Source: Pochonia chlamydosporia 170 (Eukaryota; Ascomycota; Sordariomycetes; Hypocreales; Clavicipitaceae). From it: a stretch of 64,000 nucleotides of DNA. The stretch lies in assembly GCF_001653235.2 (NCBI RefSeq), contig NC_035794.1:558001-622000 (forward strand). Reading direction: 5' to 3'. The notes beneath the pieces are model-generated. The model was given only the letters and a program-made list of their open reading frames with translations, was not told where the DNA came from and did not search any database. Of this stretch, positions 32,527 through 42,720 are shown in pieces. The position numbers and the translations under genes were made by a program. Each line of letters opens with the position of its first letter. Positions within the stretch are counted from its first letter, which is position 1.

Positions 32527-33797
32527 ATGTCCTTTTCGTTTGGCTTCTCTGGAGACGACATAGACATCGACACCACACATGATGGCTCAGTTTCACACGA
32601 GGAGCTTCATCCACACCAGCAACCAAAGCCGGATGGAAAGGCAAGCGCATTTCCCGTGCCAGGCAAACCACAGCTCCCACCTTTGAGACATTGCTTGAAA
32701 ACAATGCTATCTAGTATGCCGTCCAAGGTTGCATACGACTTATTAGATGTACCGCTTGACAGTGGCAAAACAGTACGACTTCCAAGAAGGGAGCTGTGGG
32801 ACGTCAGAGTGCAGCTTATGGCTGAAGAGGAGGATGACGCGACAAACGCAGGCGAAGGACTGGGTGACCATGATGTGAAAACCGGTGTTTATGAGGGTGG
32901 TTTCAAGAGTTGGGAGAGCAGTGTTGATCTGGTCAAAGTCCTAGCGGCTCAGAGTCATCCAGCATCTTATTCAAACCAATCTGCTCGGTTCATTGAGGTA
33001 CGTAGCTTATTGGCCTTTCGATTGATAGAGCCATCACTCCACCAAAAGCATTTCCTCCCTGTTGTTACTGGCTGCAACTATCACCGCCGAGAAAATATCT
33101 CCATGTTCAGAATTTGCTAACGGTGCTCATATGCTAGCTCGGCTGCGGCACTGCCCTTCCGTCATTAGCCATGTTTCAATGGGTGATGGAACTGCAATCA
33201 CCCATGCCAGCCCAGCAGTACTCTTTCGTCCTCGCTGACTACAATCCATCCGTCCTCCAACTAGTCACTTTGCCCAATTTCATCCTCACCTGGGCCCTGC
33301 ATTCCAAGGATAATTCACCTGATATTCAAGAAGCCTTCTCACTAGAGGATGAGCTCGAATTAACACCCGCCGTTCTCCAAGGGTTCGAAACATATCTCCA
33401 AACCTATGGCATTGATCTTTCCTTTCTATCGGGCGGATGGTCAGCCGAGTTCGTCCAATTACTATACACCGCTACGAGCCATCAGATTACAACTTCATTT
33501 GCGCCATTCTCCATATCTATGTTATTAGGTGCAGAAACGATATATTCCCCTTTTGCTCTTCAGGCATTCACAGAGACGACTTTGGCCATATTAAAACACG
33601 AAAAGTCCAGCTTTGGGGGTCAGCCCGTGGCATGCGTTGCGGCGAAGAGGTTATATTTTGGTGTTGGCGGTTCATTAGATGACTTTGTGGATACTATGCA
33701 ACAGCGAGGTGCAAATGTCACGAGGATACGAGAAGAAGCAGATGGTGTCAGGCGTGGAGTTGTTCTATGTACTTTGGGATCGATAGAAACAACATAA
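32527..33797 (+). CDS. HPM1: Histidine protein methyltransferase Hpm1-like
   Basis: Two exons, 32527-32997 and 33138-33797, join in frame to 376 aa. The N-terminal half ends in GGFKSWESSVDLVKVL. The SAM-binding motif I, ELGCGTALPSLA, is created exactly across the splice junction. VLADYN (motif II region) and GAETIYSP (post motif II) follow. This order and the WE-S-DLV block match the METTL18/Hpm1 family of seven-beta-strand methyltransferases. In yeast Hpm1 methylates a histidine of ribosomal protein Rpl3. The same substrate here is inferred. The 140-nt intron is rather long for this window. The segment before GAETIYS is poorly matched and may hide a small splice error. Confidence 0.85.
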
Positions 33798-34138
33798 TCA
33801 TACTGTACTGCCCAAAGCGAAGATACGAGACCCCAAGTCAGGGCTCAGGTCCAGCGTGGCAATAACCCAGCCACAAACGAATTCGTCCCTTTGTGAGGCG
33901 GTACAAGCTTGGTTCAAGAGGAGTCGAATCTAATTATCGCCCAGCACGTCTGTACTAGGCCAATGAGACTGGGTATCTACACATTCCTCTGTACTATCCC
34001 CTAGTACTCCTAAACGCCAAAAGGAACCTTTCCTTGCCTTGTTCATTATGAAAGGCACCGATATAGATGGCATACAAGCATTCATAACAGTTCGTGCTGC
34101 TCGTCACAAGACACACCAGTCTACCTAAACCCGACGAC
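33798..34138. other. Intergenic, convergent 3' ends of HPM1 and YNG2
   Basis: This 341-bp spacer has no coding potential. It probably comprises both 3' UTRs. Confidence 0.6.
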
Positions 34139-35458
34139 TTATTTTGCTTTGCGCTGAAACTTTTCAGTACAAACCGGGCAGTACCAAGTACCGTTGGGTT
34201 CGCTTTTTAACCCAACGCATGACCAATGGAACCACTCGTAGGGGCAGTTGTCGTTGTCGCAAGCGACCATATCGCCATAGCTTACATTGTGGCATAGGCA
34301 ATACTTCTTGTCATCGCCACCCTCTTCATCGTCGTCTTCGGCATCTCCAACGACATCATCCCCATCGGCATCCTTCCCGTCAGCTGTGGGCGTACCCCTG
34401 GTATCCCCTACGTTTTCTTCCTCACCACTCAAGCTTTCCGCTTCCGATAGGTCGCTGTCTGCCGTCGAAGCTGGTGAGTTTCGTGCTGAAGCCTTCTTCA
34501 CACGCGAAAGGGAGGATTTGTTGGGCGGCTTCTTTCGCGACACTGCTGTGGGTGTGCCGCGGCGGCTTCCAGCATTTGATCCAGCCTTGACAGAAGTGGA
34601 TCGAGGACCTGCGCTGCCGGCCCGTACAATATTTCCCGCGCCTGAAGCAGACGCTCCCTTTGGTGTGCCAGGGCCGAGGGAGGAATGTCTAGCAAGGCCG
34701 CTAGATGTGGTAGGGGCATTGCCCGGTCCAGTATTAGCTCGAGGCCCACGCTTCGTGGCTGGACCAGCCGAGCTCTCTCGTTGTCTATTGAGGATCATGC
34801 TGGCTGCTGGAGTGGCTGGTGCAGAAGCAGCGTGTTGTGGTCCGTTGTGTTGGGATTGTGCATGTCGAATATGAGGGTGTGCGGGAAGTCTGGTAGTTGC
34901 CGGGTTGCTGTGGGTTGTGGTGACTGCTGTTGCGGGCGGCCCGGCGGCAGTTATGTTTACAGAAGGATTGATAGCTCGGATTGAAGGTGCAGTGTGGTTT
35001 GCGGCGCTTGCACGTAGCAGCGAGGGTACTTCGTCAGGATCTGTGAAGCCGGGTTCGGCGCGATCATACAATAGCTTGATTTGTATATCAATACTGCGCA
35101 GATGCTTATCCATTGTCAGCTGAAGCTTCTGTGTCAACGCGATCTTGTCCTGGGCGAGCTTGTCTGCCTTGGCGAAATTGTCACGAATCTGAGCGCGCAG
35201 CAGGTCCTCTTTGGGATTGTGTTCGTGACTGCCGTTGGACTTGATCCATTTCTGTATTTTGCCATCGCGGTCTTCTATCATGCGAATGCATTCGTTGTAT
35301 TGGCGGTCTTTGTCCGTAATCTCTTCGTGGATGAAGCGGATTTCTTCGGGAAGGTTCTGTACGCGGTTGATCCAGTCGTCCAGGATCAACCCGGGGTCAA
35401 GAGGTTCTGCTTGAGGCATCCTCTTGACAAAATCGATGGAGAGATCGTCTCTGGGCAT
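34139..35458 (-). CDS. YNG2: ING-family PHD protein, NuA4 subunit Yng2-like
   Basis: A single exon of 439 aa from [10 protein letters not shown]. The open frame extends 66 codons further up to 35656, but that part is Cys/Phe-rich and resembles 5' UTR. The N-terminal ING helical region ([27 protein letters not shown], onward to the dimerising helices near [14 protein letters not shown]) is followed by about 240 disordered Ser/Ala/Pro-rich residues. A C-terminal C4HC3 PHD finger ends the protein ([19 protein letters not shown], then WFHWSCVGL, then WYCPVC). This finger type binds H3K4me3. The compact N-terminal domain and the finger ending close to the C-terminus fit Yng2 of the NuA4 acetyltransferase complex best. 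Pho23 and Yng1 are the alternatives. The gene is divergent from HOS2. Confidence 0.88.
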   Translation of the reverse strand: MPRDDLSIDFVKRMPQAEPLDPGLILDDWINRVQNLPEEIRFIHEEITDKDRQYNECIRMIEDRDGKIQKWIKSNGSHEHNPKEDLLRAQIRDNFAKADKLAQDKIALTQKLQLTMDKHLRSIDIQIKLLYDRAEPGFTDPDEVPSLLRASAANHTAPSIRAINPSVNITAAGPPATAVTTTHSNPATTRLPAHPHIRHAQSQHNGPQHAASAPATPAASMILNRQRESSAGPATKRGPRANTGPGNAPTTSSGLARHSSLGPGTPKGASASGAGNIVRAGSAGPRSTSVKAGSNAGSRRGTPTAVSRKKPPNKSSLSRVKKASARNSPASTADSDLSEAESLSGEEENVGDTRGTPTADGKDADGDDVVGDAEDDDEEGGDDKKYCLCHNVSYGDMVACDNDNCPYEWFHWSCVGLKSEPNGTWYCPVCTEKFQRKAK

Positions 35459-37204
35459 GGCATTAATCTCAAAATACCGATTGTTTCGAAACCGCTCAAC
35501 ACATGGCACAGGTCGCCGGCAACTGCAAAAGCAATGGGCGCGATGGGGAACCGCGCAAGGGCGGTCACCACTGTTGAAATGACTATGGAAGGGAGAAGAG
35601 CATTCAAAATGAGAAAGAGAGAAAAAAAGCAGCGGGCAGTTGAGAAGGTTTGCCAACTACTCAGCCAATGTTGAAGCGGGGGAGAGAGGGAGAGAGAGAG
35701 CAGGTGAAGTGACCGGGTTCAAACGTTTTGAGGTTCCCTGTGGACACGATTGAAGGATTTGGGATGATGCGAGGTGGAAGTGATTTGACCATATTGAATT
35801 TCGAGTCGGCTCACGCAGGCTTTGCCCACTTGGGCCGGCTTAAGTGGTGCATCACTCTGAACTTGGCATAGACCACACAGCCTCGCAACCAGGCAAACCA
35901 TGCCAGACCAAACCAGACTCCATCCACCAAATGGACTCGAGCAGGCAGCGGCCCACCAGATTGGTCCATGTGAGTGCTGTCCGGAGCAAAAAATGCTGGG
36001 GCCAGCAACACCAGCACAAGCACAGCCTTGAAAGCCAAGTGAAATCAGATGACGGCGTGCGACAGACGGCAAATGCTGGCCGGTCAAGTGCAGCAGCGTT
36101 GGCAGTATTTGGTAAATATACACAAGCTGCGTCTGATGGAACAGAGGAGAGGCAGGGACAGACACCGCGTGCAGGTGCGAAGTCGGTGGCAAACACCTCG
36201 AAGGGTCGGGATGTAGGCCAGACCACAATCTGTGGTCATGACCGGACTGCTAGATGGCCTAGACTTACCTTAATGTCAACTAAAATGGCAGAGTTCAGAG
36301 CTCTTGATAAAGAAATGCGGACCGGAATTTTCTTTTAGTTGGCAGCGGCTGGAGGTGTAGATATCTGCAAGGAAATATGGCAACTGTTATTTTGGGGGGA
36401 GAGCGATGATTGAAGTTGGGATATAGACGAAGTGCGGGAGTTGATGTCGGAACGTTCAATTTCAGGCAGAGCACCAACTGAGCTTGGAAATGTGGGCACG
36501 CACATTGGCGCTGTTCCTCAGCCTCGGGACTTGGACAAGACTCCAGATGTCCGATGTCATGTCTCTATCAGGTCTAATGTACCAGGCCATTTGGTAGTCA
36601 ATTTTCAATGAGCCGACTTAGATATCATGCAGCCACGTAAACTTGCCCCTTCTATAATTCACATTCAAATCGATTCTACTTTTGTTCAGGCAGGAATAAT
36701 AACCAATAGTACTGTCTATTTTTTTAGTCATGACTAGAAATTTTACGTCCTGAGGTCATCTCCCTTTGACACTGCGAAAGTACCAGATATACGGGGTACC
36801 AGACACCTTGCGCCAAACTCAACTTGGCTTTATCAGAACTGGCTGGACACCTGCGAAGTTGGTGGGCGTGGCTGCAACCCGAAGAGGACTAGCGCGGTGG
36901 ACTTTCGGGGGCCCTTGCCTGGCCTCTCATCAATCCCAAAATGCACAGAACATCATAACAACTTCACCAACAATCGGTATCGTTGGGCTCATTAGTCATT
37001 GACTTCAGTTTCCGTCGACCAGTTCGAGCGTCGCGTCTTTGCTAACAGGCTCTAGATGACGCGCGCGTGCTCTCTCGGTCACTACTCATAGAACTGACGC
37101 ACCTTTATGACTCCCAACGCAACTACCATCAACGTATCGCCTTTTCACATTGAATTAGACCCTGAGTGAGCATTCTGGGGGAAGCCGATAGCAACTCCTC
37201 CGCC
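35459..37204. promoter_or_regulatory. Divergent promoter region YNG2 / HOS2
   Basis: This 1.75 kb region has no supported gene. It contains a GA-rich tract (35678-35700) just upstream of YNG2, which reads as a CT-rich promoter element on the YNG2 strand. Several ACCAGAC/GTCTGG copies lie at about 35905-35960 and 36795. The 5' UTR of HOS2 lies at the right end. Confidence 0.5.
35678..35700. repeat. GA-rich simple repeat (CT tract upstream of YNG2)
   Basis: An almost pure purine run, GGGGGAGAGAGGGAGAGAGAG, on the plus strand lies 220 bp upstream of the YNG2 start. Pyrimidine tracts on the coding strand are common near fungal transcription starts. Confidence 0.75.
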
Positions 37205-38704
37205 ATGGATATTAATCCTTATCGTTTCCGTGTGCCCAAACCAAACTACTTGCCTCACAAGCTGGATGTTGATAACGACGATGTCGTTGTGGAGGAGTAC
37301 AACAACAGCCCGCTCGGGCTTGCGAGCGAGATGGATAATGCCAAATTCTACAACAAGTGCAAACGTCTTGCTGAAGAATCCGGCATAACTCGCCCCAAAG
37401 GGTATAATGTCTCATTTCACTGCAATCCGGATATGGAGAAACACCACTTTGGCATGACACATCCTATGAAACCGTGGCGCCTCACTCTTTCCAAAAGTCT
37501 TATCTACTCATACGGCATGTCTTTTGCAATGGACAACTACATCTCCCGCGCGGCCACTTACGAAGAGTTGGCATCATTTCATTCTACCGACTATCTAGAC
37601 TTTCTTGGCACCGTCCTCCCTGAGCCTGTTCCCCGGGACCTGGAGAACTCCAACCCGGATCTGAAGTTCAACCTCGGTGGCTCCGACTGTCCACTATTTG
37701 ATGGCCTGTACGACTACTGCTCCATGTCAGCCGGCGGTGCGCTGGACGCGGCCCGCAAGATCACGTCTAAACAGTCGGACATTGCTATAGCTTGGGGGGG
37801 CGGCCTCCACCACGCCAAGAAGGCAGAGGCATCTGGGTTCTGCTACATCAACGACATTGTTGTTGCTATCCTGGAACTCTTACGTTTTTACCCACGCGTT
37901 CTCTACATCGATATCGATGTGCATCATGGTGATGGCGTTGAGGAAGCCTTCTTCTCTACGGATCGTGTTATGACTGTATCGTTTCATAAGTACGATCCAA
38001 ACAACTTCTTCCCAGGCACCGGAGCCTTGGATGACAATGGACCGAAAAACGAGCATAACCCTGGAGCCCATCATGCTGTGAACGTACCACTAAACGACGG
38101 CATCACTGATGAGCAGTACGACATGTTGTTTGACTCTATTATTGGCAAAATTGTCGAGAAATTCCGTCCGAGTGCCATTGCCCTGCAATGCGGTGCTGAT
38201 TCTCTCGCTGGGGATAGGCTTGGCCGTTTTAACCTCCAGGTGCAGGGTCATGGCGCATGTGTTGAGTTTTGCAAGAAAGTAGGACTTCCCCTTATTCTCT
38301 TTGGTGGTGGTGGCTATACACCTCGCAACGTTGCTCGCGCCTGGACCTATGAAACTAGCATTGCGATAGGGTGTCAGGACAATATCAACCCGCTGCTTCC
38401 CCAGCACACCCCTTGGCGCGAGCAATTCAGACAGGACACTCTTTTCCCTACACTGGAGCAGATATTGGGCGAGCCACGACAAAATCGTAATCCTCAGAAG
38501 CGCCTACAGGAGATTGTGCAGCATATTTCTGAACAACTTCGATTTGTCCAGGCTGCCCCAAGTGTTCAAATGCAGGCCATCCCCCCCGACCTAGGTGCTA
38601 TTAGACACGAAGTTGAGGAGAGACTAAAAGAAGAGAATGAGGAACGGAATGACGAAATACGCAGGGTCAGAGAGGCAGCAGTAGGGACGCCGATGGAGAT
38701 GTGA
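37205..38704 (+). CDS. HOS2: Class I histone deacetylase Hos2/HosA
   Basis: A single exon of 499 aa from MDINPYRFRVPK. The catalytic domain is complete: WGGGLHHAKK with the two active-site His (about 202-203), YIDIDVHHGDG with the zinc ligands Asp238 and His240, QCGADSL with zinc Asp332, and GGGGYTPRN with the active-site Tyr. The N-terminal block (LGLASEMDNAKFYNK) and the run HFGMTHPMKPWRLTLS match the Hos2 branch rather than Rpd3. Hos2 is the deacetylase of the Set3 complex and works at active genes. In filamentous fungi HosA/Hos2 also affects secondary metabolism and virulence; that is family knowledge. The frame is open 13 codons upstream, but homologs begin at MDINPY. The C-terminal tail is Glu/Arg-rich. 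Confidence 0.95.
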   Translation: MDINPYRFRVPKPNYLPHKLDVDNDDVVVEEYNNSPLGLASEMDNAKFYNKCKRLAEESGITRPKGYNVSFHCNPDMEKHHFGMTHPMKPWRLTLSKSLIYSYGMSFAMDNYISRAATYEELASFHSTDYLDFLGTVLPEPVPRDLENSNPDLKFNLGGSDCPLFDGLYDYCSMSAGGALDAARKITSKQSDIAIAWGGGLHHAKKAEASGFCYINDIVVAILELLRFYPRVLYIDIDVHHGDGVEEAFFSTDRVMTVSFHKYDPNNFFPGTGALDDNGPKNEHNPGAHHAVNVPLNDGITDEQYDMLFDSIIGKIVEKFRPSAIALQCGADSLAGDRLGRFNLQVQGHGACVEFCKKVGLPLILFGGGGYTPRNVARAWTYETSIAIGCQDNINPLLPQHTPWREQFRQDTLFPTLEQILGEPRQNRNPQKRLQEIVQHISEQLRFVQAAPSVQMQAIPPDLGAIRHEVEERLKEENEERNDEIRRVREAAVGTPMEM

Positions 38705-39952
38705 TCATGCGATCCGAGAGGGAAACCTTTCTACCATACACAGCAATCCAAAGGCAAATATGCTACTTAAAACCTCCCCGACCTTTATCACCCGGACATG
38801 CCACTCGGCATACGTCACCATGTATTTGACTCCGACCAACGACTCGGCTTTCGGTAGCTACTACCTTGGCCGCCCATGTGCAACCCTCATGGTATGAGTA
38901 CATGACGTTGGCTCTGCGCGACTGGCAGCACTTGACCCAACCATGAAACTACCACTTCGACAACTATACAGTGCATGGTTATTACAGCTTACCCCAACAC
39001 CTCAATCAAAATTTATAGCCTAAGCTAGTACACCAAAGCTGTCGAAACCGTGTGGAATGCGACACTCAACTCGCGACTATCGTTCTTTTTCTTCGCCATG
39101 GGCACGACTCGGTGACGGCCTGAAGATTTATAAGGACTGCATGGGTCTTAACGGTCTGGGAGGTATCCTCCTGGCGTCTTTCATGTAGCCCCCTCCACCT
39201 GCAGACTAGGGTCTTTAGGAGGCTGTCGTTTGTGGCACGAACATTCTGAAAAGTACCAGGCGAGAGTATGCATCCCCAAATATGAATAGCACCATGCATT
39301 TAAGAATATAGATAGGATCCATAGCCAGCATTTAAATCGGCTCGGCTAGCTAGTCACTCTGTACACTAAAAGAATGCACCAATATCACCGTTCCGGTTGT
39401 TACCTACCTCCTTGATGCATTGGTTATCGTGCCATGATACCCGCAGCAGCCAGATTTGTAAACTGGGCAATTAAAACGATGCACTGCCAACTCCACTCAC
39501 ACATACTACTTCCATGCCCGTCTTTCTAAATTACGGGTGCGGACTGCGCTTACGGTGACAAGACATATTTCGTAGGCGGTGCCGTCACTTGCAACGGTGG
39601 TGCCGCATTGCAAAGGAAACCCAACTGTATTGAAAAACAACTAAAAAAAACTAACATCACATAAATAAAGAGCAATACCTGGAGCATCCATCAAAGAGAC
39701 CGGGTCAAGCAGACCAGGGCTTAGGGCGCAGAAGACCTCTGGTATGATTTTGCCCAGGTTGTGTGCACTCAACCTTGCTGTCTGCCACCTTACGAGCCTC
39801 TAAAATTGGATGTTGATACCCGGAAGTCTGGCAGCCTGGACAGAGCTCTTTCGGCATCTCCCGCTCTAATCGGAGCCTTATCTGGAAGTATATGCATATG
39901 AAGATCCAAAACCCTAGGTGAAACGCAACCAATCGGCAGCGGCATGTCCGAT
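38705..39952. other. Intergenic, convergent 3' ends of HOS2 and the SUN gene
   Basis: No gene is seen in 1.25 kb. The frames around 39066-39299 and 39705-40112 are not convincing. AT-rich runs near 39630-39670 fit 3' UTR or terminator sequence. Confidence 0.5.
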
Positions 39953-41278
39953 TTAGTAGTATCGAATCACAGCCTTGCCACCAGGCTGCATTCCGGTCTG
40001 CACAGCGAGTTAGCATTATGTACAATAAGAAATCCCACGCAAATAATGATGAAGACGTACCGTGCAACCATTCGAGGAGCCCCCAACGAACTGTCCATTC
40101 ACATAAGCGCACTTTATGCTGACATCACCGGTGATCTCAATGTTGAAGTCCAGTTTGGCAATGGAGGTCGGGGCGTTGGGGAAGATAGAGAGGTAGGTGA
40201 TGCCGGAGGCGCTCTTGCCAACACCAATGTTGATGGGAGCCCAGTTACCACAGGCCTTAGGGTCCTTGAGGCAGTTCCAGACACAGCAGTCCTGAGCGGC
40301 AACGCCCCTCTTGTTGACATAGTACTGAGCAGTTGTGTCCTTGCCGTCCCATTTATAGTATGTCGCCGAATCAGGGTTAGTCAATGGCAGCGTTTGTCCG
40401 GCCTGAAGTTCAGTCGGAATGACCATTGATTCAGTTCCTGGGTAATCAGTTCGGCAAGTGGATACAACCGTTTTCAGGTCATTCTTGACATAGACGCCAC
40501 CAGCACCCTTTTCGCAAAGGTATGGGACGGTTGGACGGGTCAGTTCAAGGTATCCCTCATCATTGCAGTACAGACCACCAATGGATTGGCCAGTAGCTCC
40601 CTGGGCTGAAGACCATTGTGTCTTCTGATAGCCAGGCGGGCAGGAGTAGGAGCACATCCCTCCCGACTTGCATTTGTCGCCAGCCACACCAGTATGGATA
40701 GTGCTGATTGAAAGAGACACTTTCAAAGAAAAGCCGGGGACATTCTGGATACCACTGTATCCTCCCAACTGAAGATAGTCAAGTGCCACGGCGCCATATT
40801 CGGATGGAAAGTCGGTGCACTTCACTTTGCCACTGGGGAACTTTGCATCCAGGCCAGTGCCTCCGCTCGGTGGGCTTGGCTTGGGAGCCGGGCTGTTCTT
40901 TGGAGGAGGAGGGGGAGCAGTTGACTTCGGTGGAGGAGGTGCACTAGACTGTTCGATGAATTGGGCTCCAAGTTTCTGGACTTTGGTCGATGTCGGTTTC
41001 GGGGGCGGTGGGGGAGTGTAAGTAGGTGTTGTTTCGCCAATGGCGACGAGTTCACCGTTCTTCAAACCAGCCTCGGCCTTATCGGCTGGCAAAATTGTAC
41101 CATCGAGCTGGTACACCGTTTTAGTAGGGCCAGCAACCCAGACTACACCATCGGGTGCACGCTTCTCGACCTTGGAGCCGGTATCCTTCTTAACGTGTCG
41201 GTGAAGATGCTGGTGCGAATTGGCAGTCACCCCAATCGCTAGAGTGGCCGCGATGGTGAGTTGAACGAGATTCTTCAT
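39953..41278 (-). CDS. Secreted SUN-family cell-wall protein (GH132)
   Basis: Two exons, 41278-40061 and 39997-39953, join in frame to 420 aa. A signal peptide is clear (MKNLVQLTIAATLAIGVTANS). A dibasic EKRAPDG site fits Kex2 processing. A Pro-rich linker (PPPPPKP and PPPPPK runs) separates the N-terminus from the SUN domain. That domain has the family landmarks CTDFPSEYGAV, CSYSCPPGYQKTQW, GGLYCNDEGYLE and DCCVWNC. The second exon completes it with GMQPGGKAVIRYY. SUN proteins (yeast Sim1, Uth1, Nca3, Sun4; Aspergillus psuA/sunA) act on wall beta-glucan during septation and cell separation. Location in the wall or outside the cell is inferred from the signal peptide. The small terminal exon is easily missed, because without it the domain ends abnormally at RLHHYLRGISYCT. 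Confidence 0.9.
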
Positions 41279-42691
41279 TGTAAATGTGGTGGACAGGTTC
41301 TCGTCGATATCTTGATAAACAAAGTCTCCGAATTAGTGTTGGAACAACCAGTAGAAGAGCATGGACATGTTCGGCGCGCAGCAGCATAATTCATATTTCA
41401 GAACCCGGTAGCAATGTGCACTCAATTAGTTGGCGGCACGGTTTTGCCGCGATATTCAATGGAAACCTACCTGTGGATAGTATGAAGGTTGTTATTAAGT
41501 TGCAAGACTCGTGTCAAACAAATTTGAATATAGCGAGCGTGATGAAGCGATGGACCAGTGCTAAAGGAGCGTGGTAGAGAGCCGAGACTCTCAGTTGGAA
41601 AGGACTCAACGCAATGAAGTTGAAGACGACAGCCGGTGAACAGAAAGCAAGAGGCAAAAAGGAGAGGAGACATGGAGCAACGACCATTGTAAATGAGAAT
41701 CACCTACCAGCCGCTTGGACTGGGCCATGGGCACAAGCACTGGAAGGAAGGGGGGGCTGCCAGGGTTATTGTCCAAACATGACCGGGAAGGGAAATTAAT
41801 GATTTGTGCCTGGTTGTCGCAATCTCAGGGGTGTGGCCTCGGCGGTTGTTCTTTGCTCCATCCAATACAAATGCAAGGTTCTGCGGACATCTGGGGGGGT
41901 GTGGGAAACGACGAGACGCCTGCTTGCCCACACCTTGTTACCTGAACCTCTGACACGCCACCACGCCTGGGTTACGTGCCAGTCAGGACGACTGTACTTG
42001 TTTGGTATGCACACCTACAGCTAAACGCGTGGTACTGTAGTCAGAATGCCTTGTACCTCTTTCTTTGCTCATCATCCTGCACTGCTCAGTTCATCACTCC
42101 AAAAATGGGCGATCGGCATTGAAATGCAGCCACAGGAACGATGATGAACAAGGATTTTGGCCGGAAGCCTCATTCATACGTCCATTCAACAGCTTCACCA
42201 CCTGGCTTTGCTTTGGGGAGGCAAAATACCTGTCAAGGTAGTATTATAAATGAATGAACCGAGTTAGTGCTTGCAGTATGATCAGTTCAGTCATTGAAGG
42301 CATTCAAAATACATGAGGGCATCAGGTCTTTCATTACCTGACCTTGGGCTAGGTACAGCAAAGTCAACACTGATGCACCAGACCAGACATGGAGATTTAC
42401 TCACTGTGCGTAACTGTTATATTTGAATGACGGGATACAGAGCATGCGCGGTTCGTAGGCTGGGCCTCTTCACAAAGAGAATCAATTCGATTGTCCACAT
42501 TCTTCTGCTCCAGTCCCTATTACAGTGTTCGGGAAATATTTATACCACACTCTCCACGTAGTACTCTCGTATCCCCTACTCCGTACTCCGTACATGACTT
42601 GAAGTCCACAGTCTGGTACATAACACCTGCAAGCGACATGAATAGACTTTACGAAGACGTCTGGTACCAACATTTAGCCACTACGAGCTCA

Positions 42692-42720
42692 AGTACCTAC
42701 CTACCTAGGTACCTAGGTAT
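42692..42720. repeat. TACCTAGGTACCTAGGTA palindromic cluster
   Basis: Tandem overlapping copies of TACCTAGGTA preceded by CTACCTACC, the same family as at 3826, 18121 and 51307. Confidence 0.8.

Noticed and set aside
34287..34874. 195-codon plus-strand frame antisense to YNG2
   Set aside because: It lies opposite the disordered Ala/Pro/Ser-rich part of YNG2, where low-complexity codons leave the reverse strand open.
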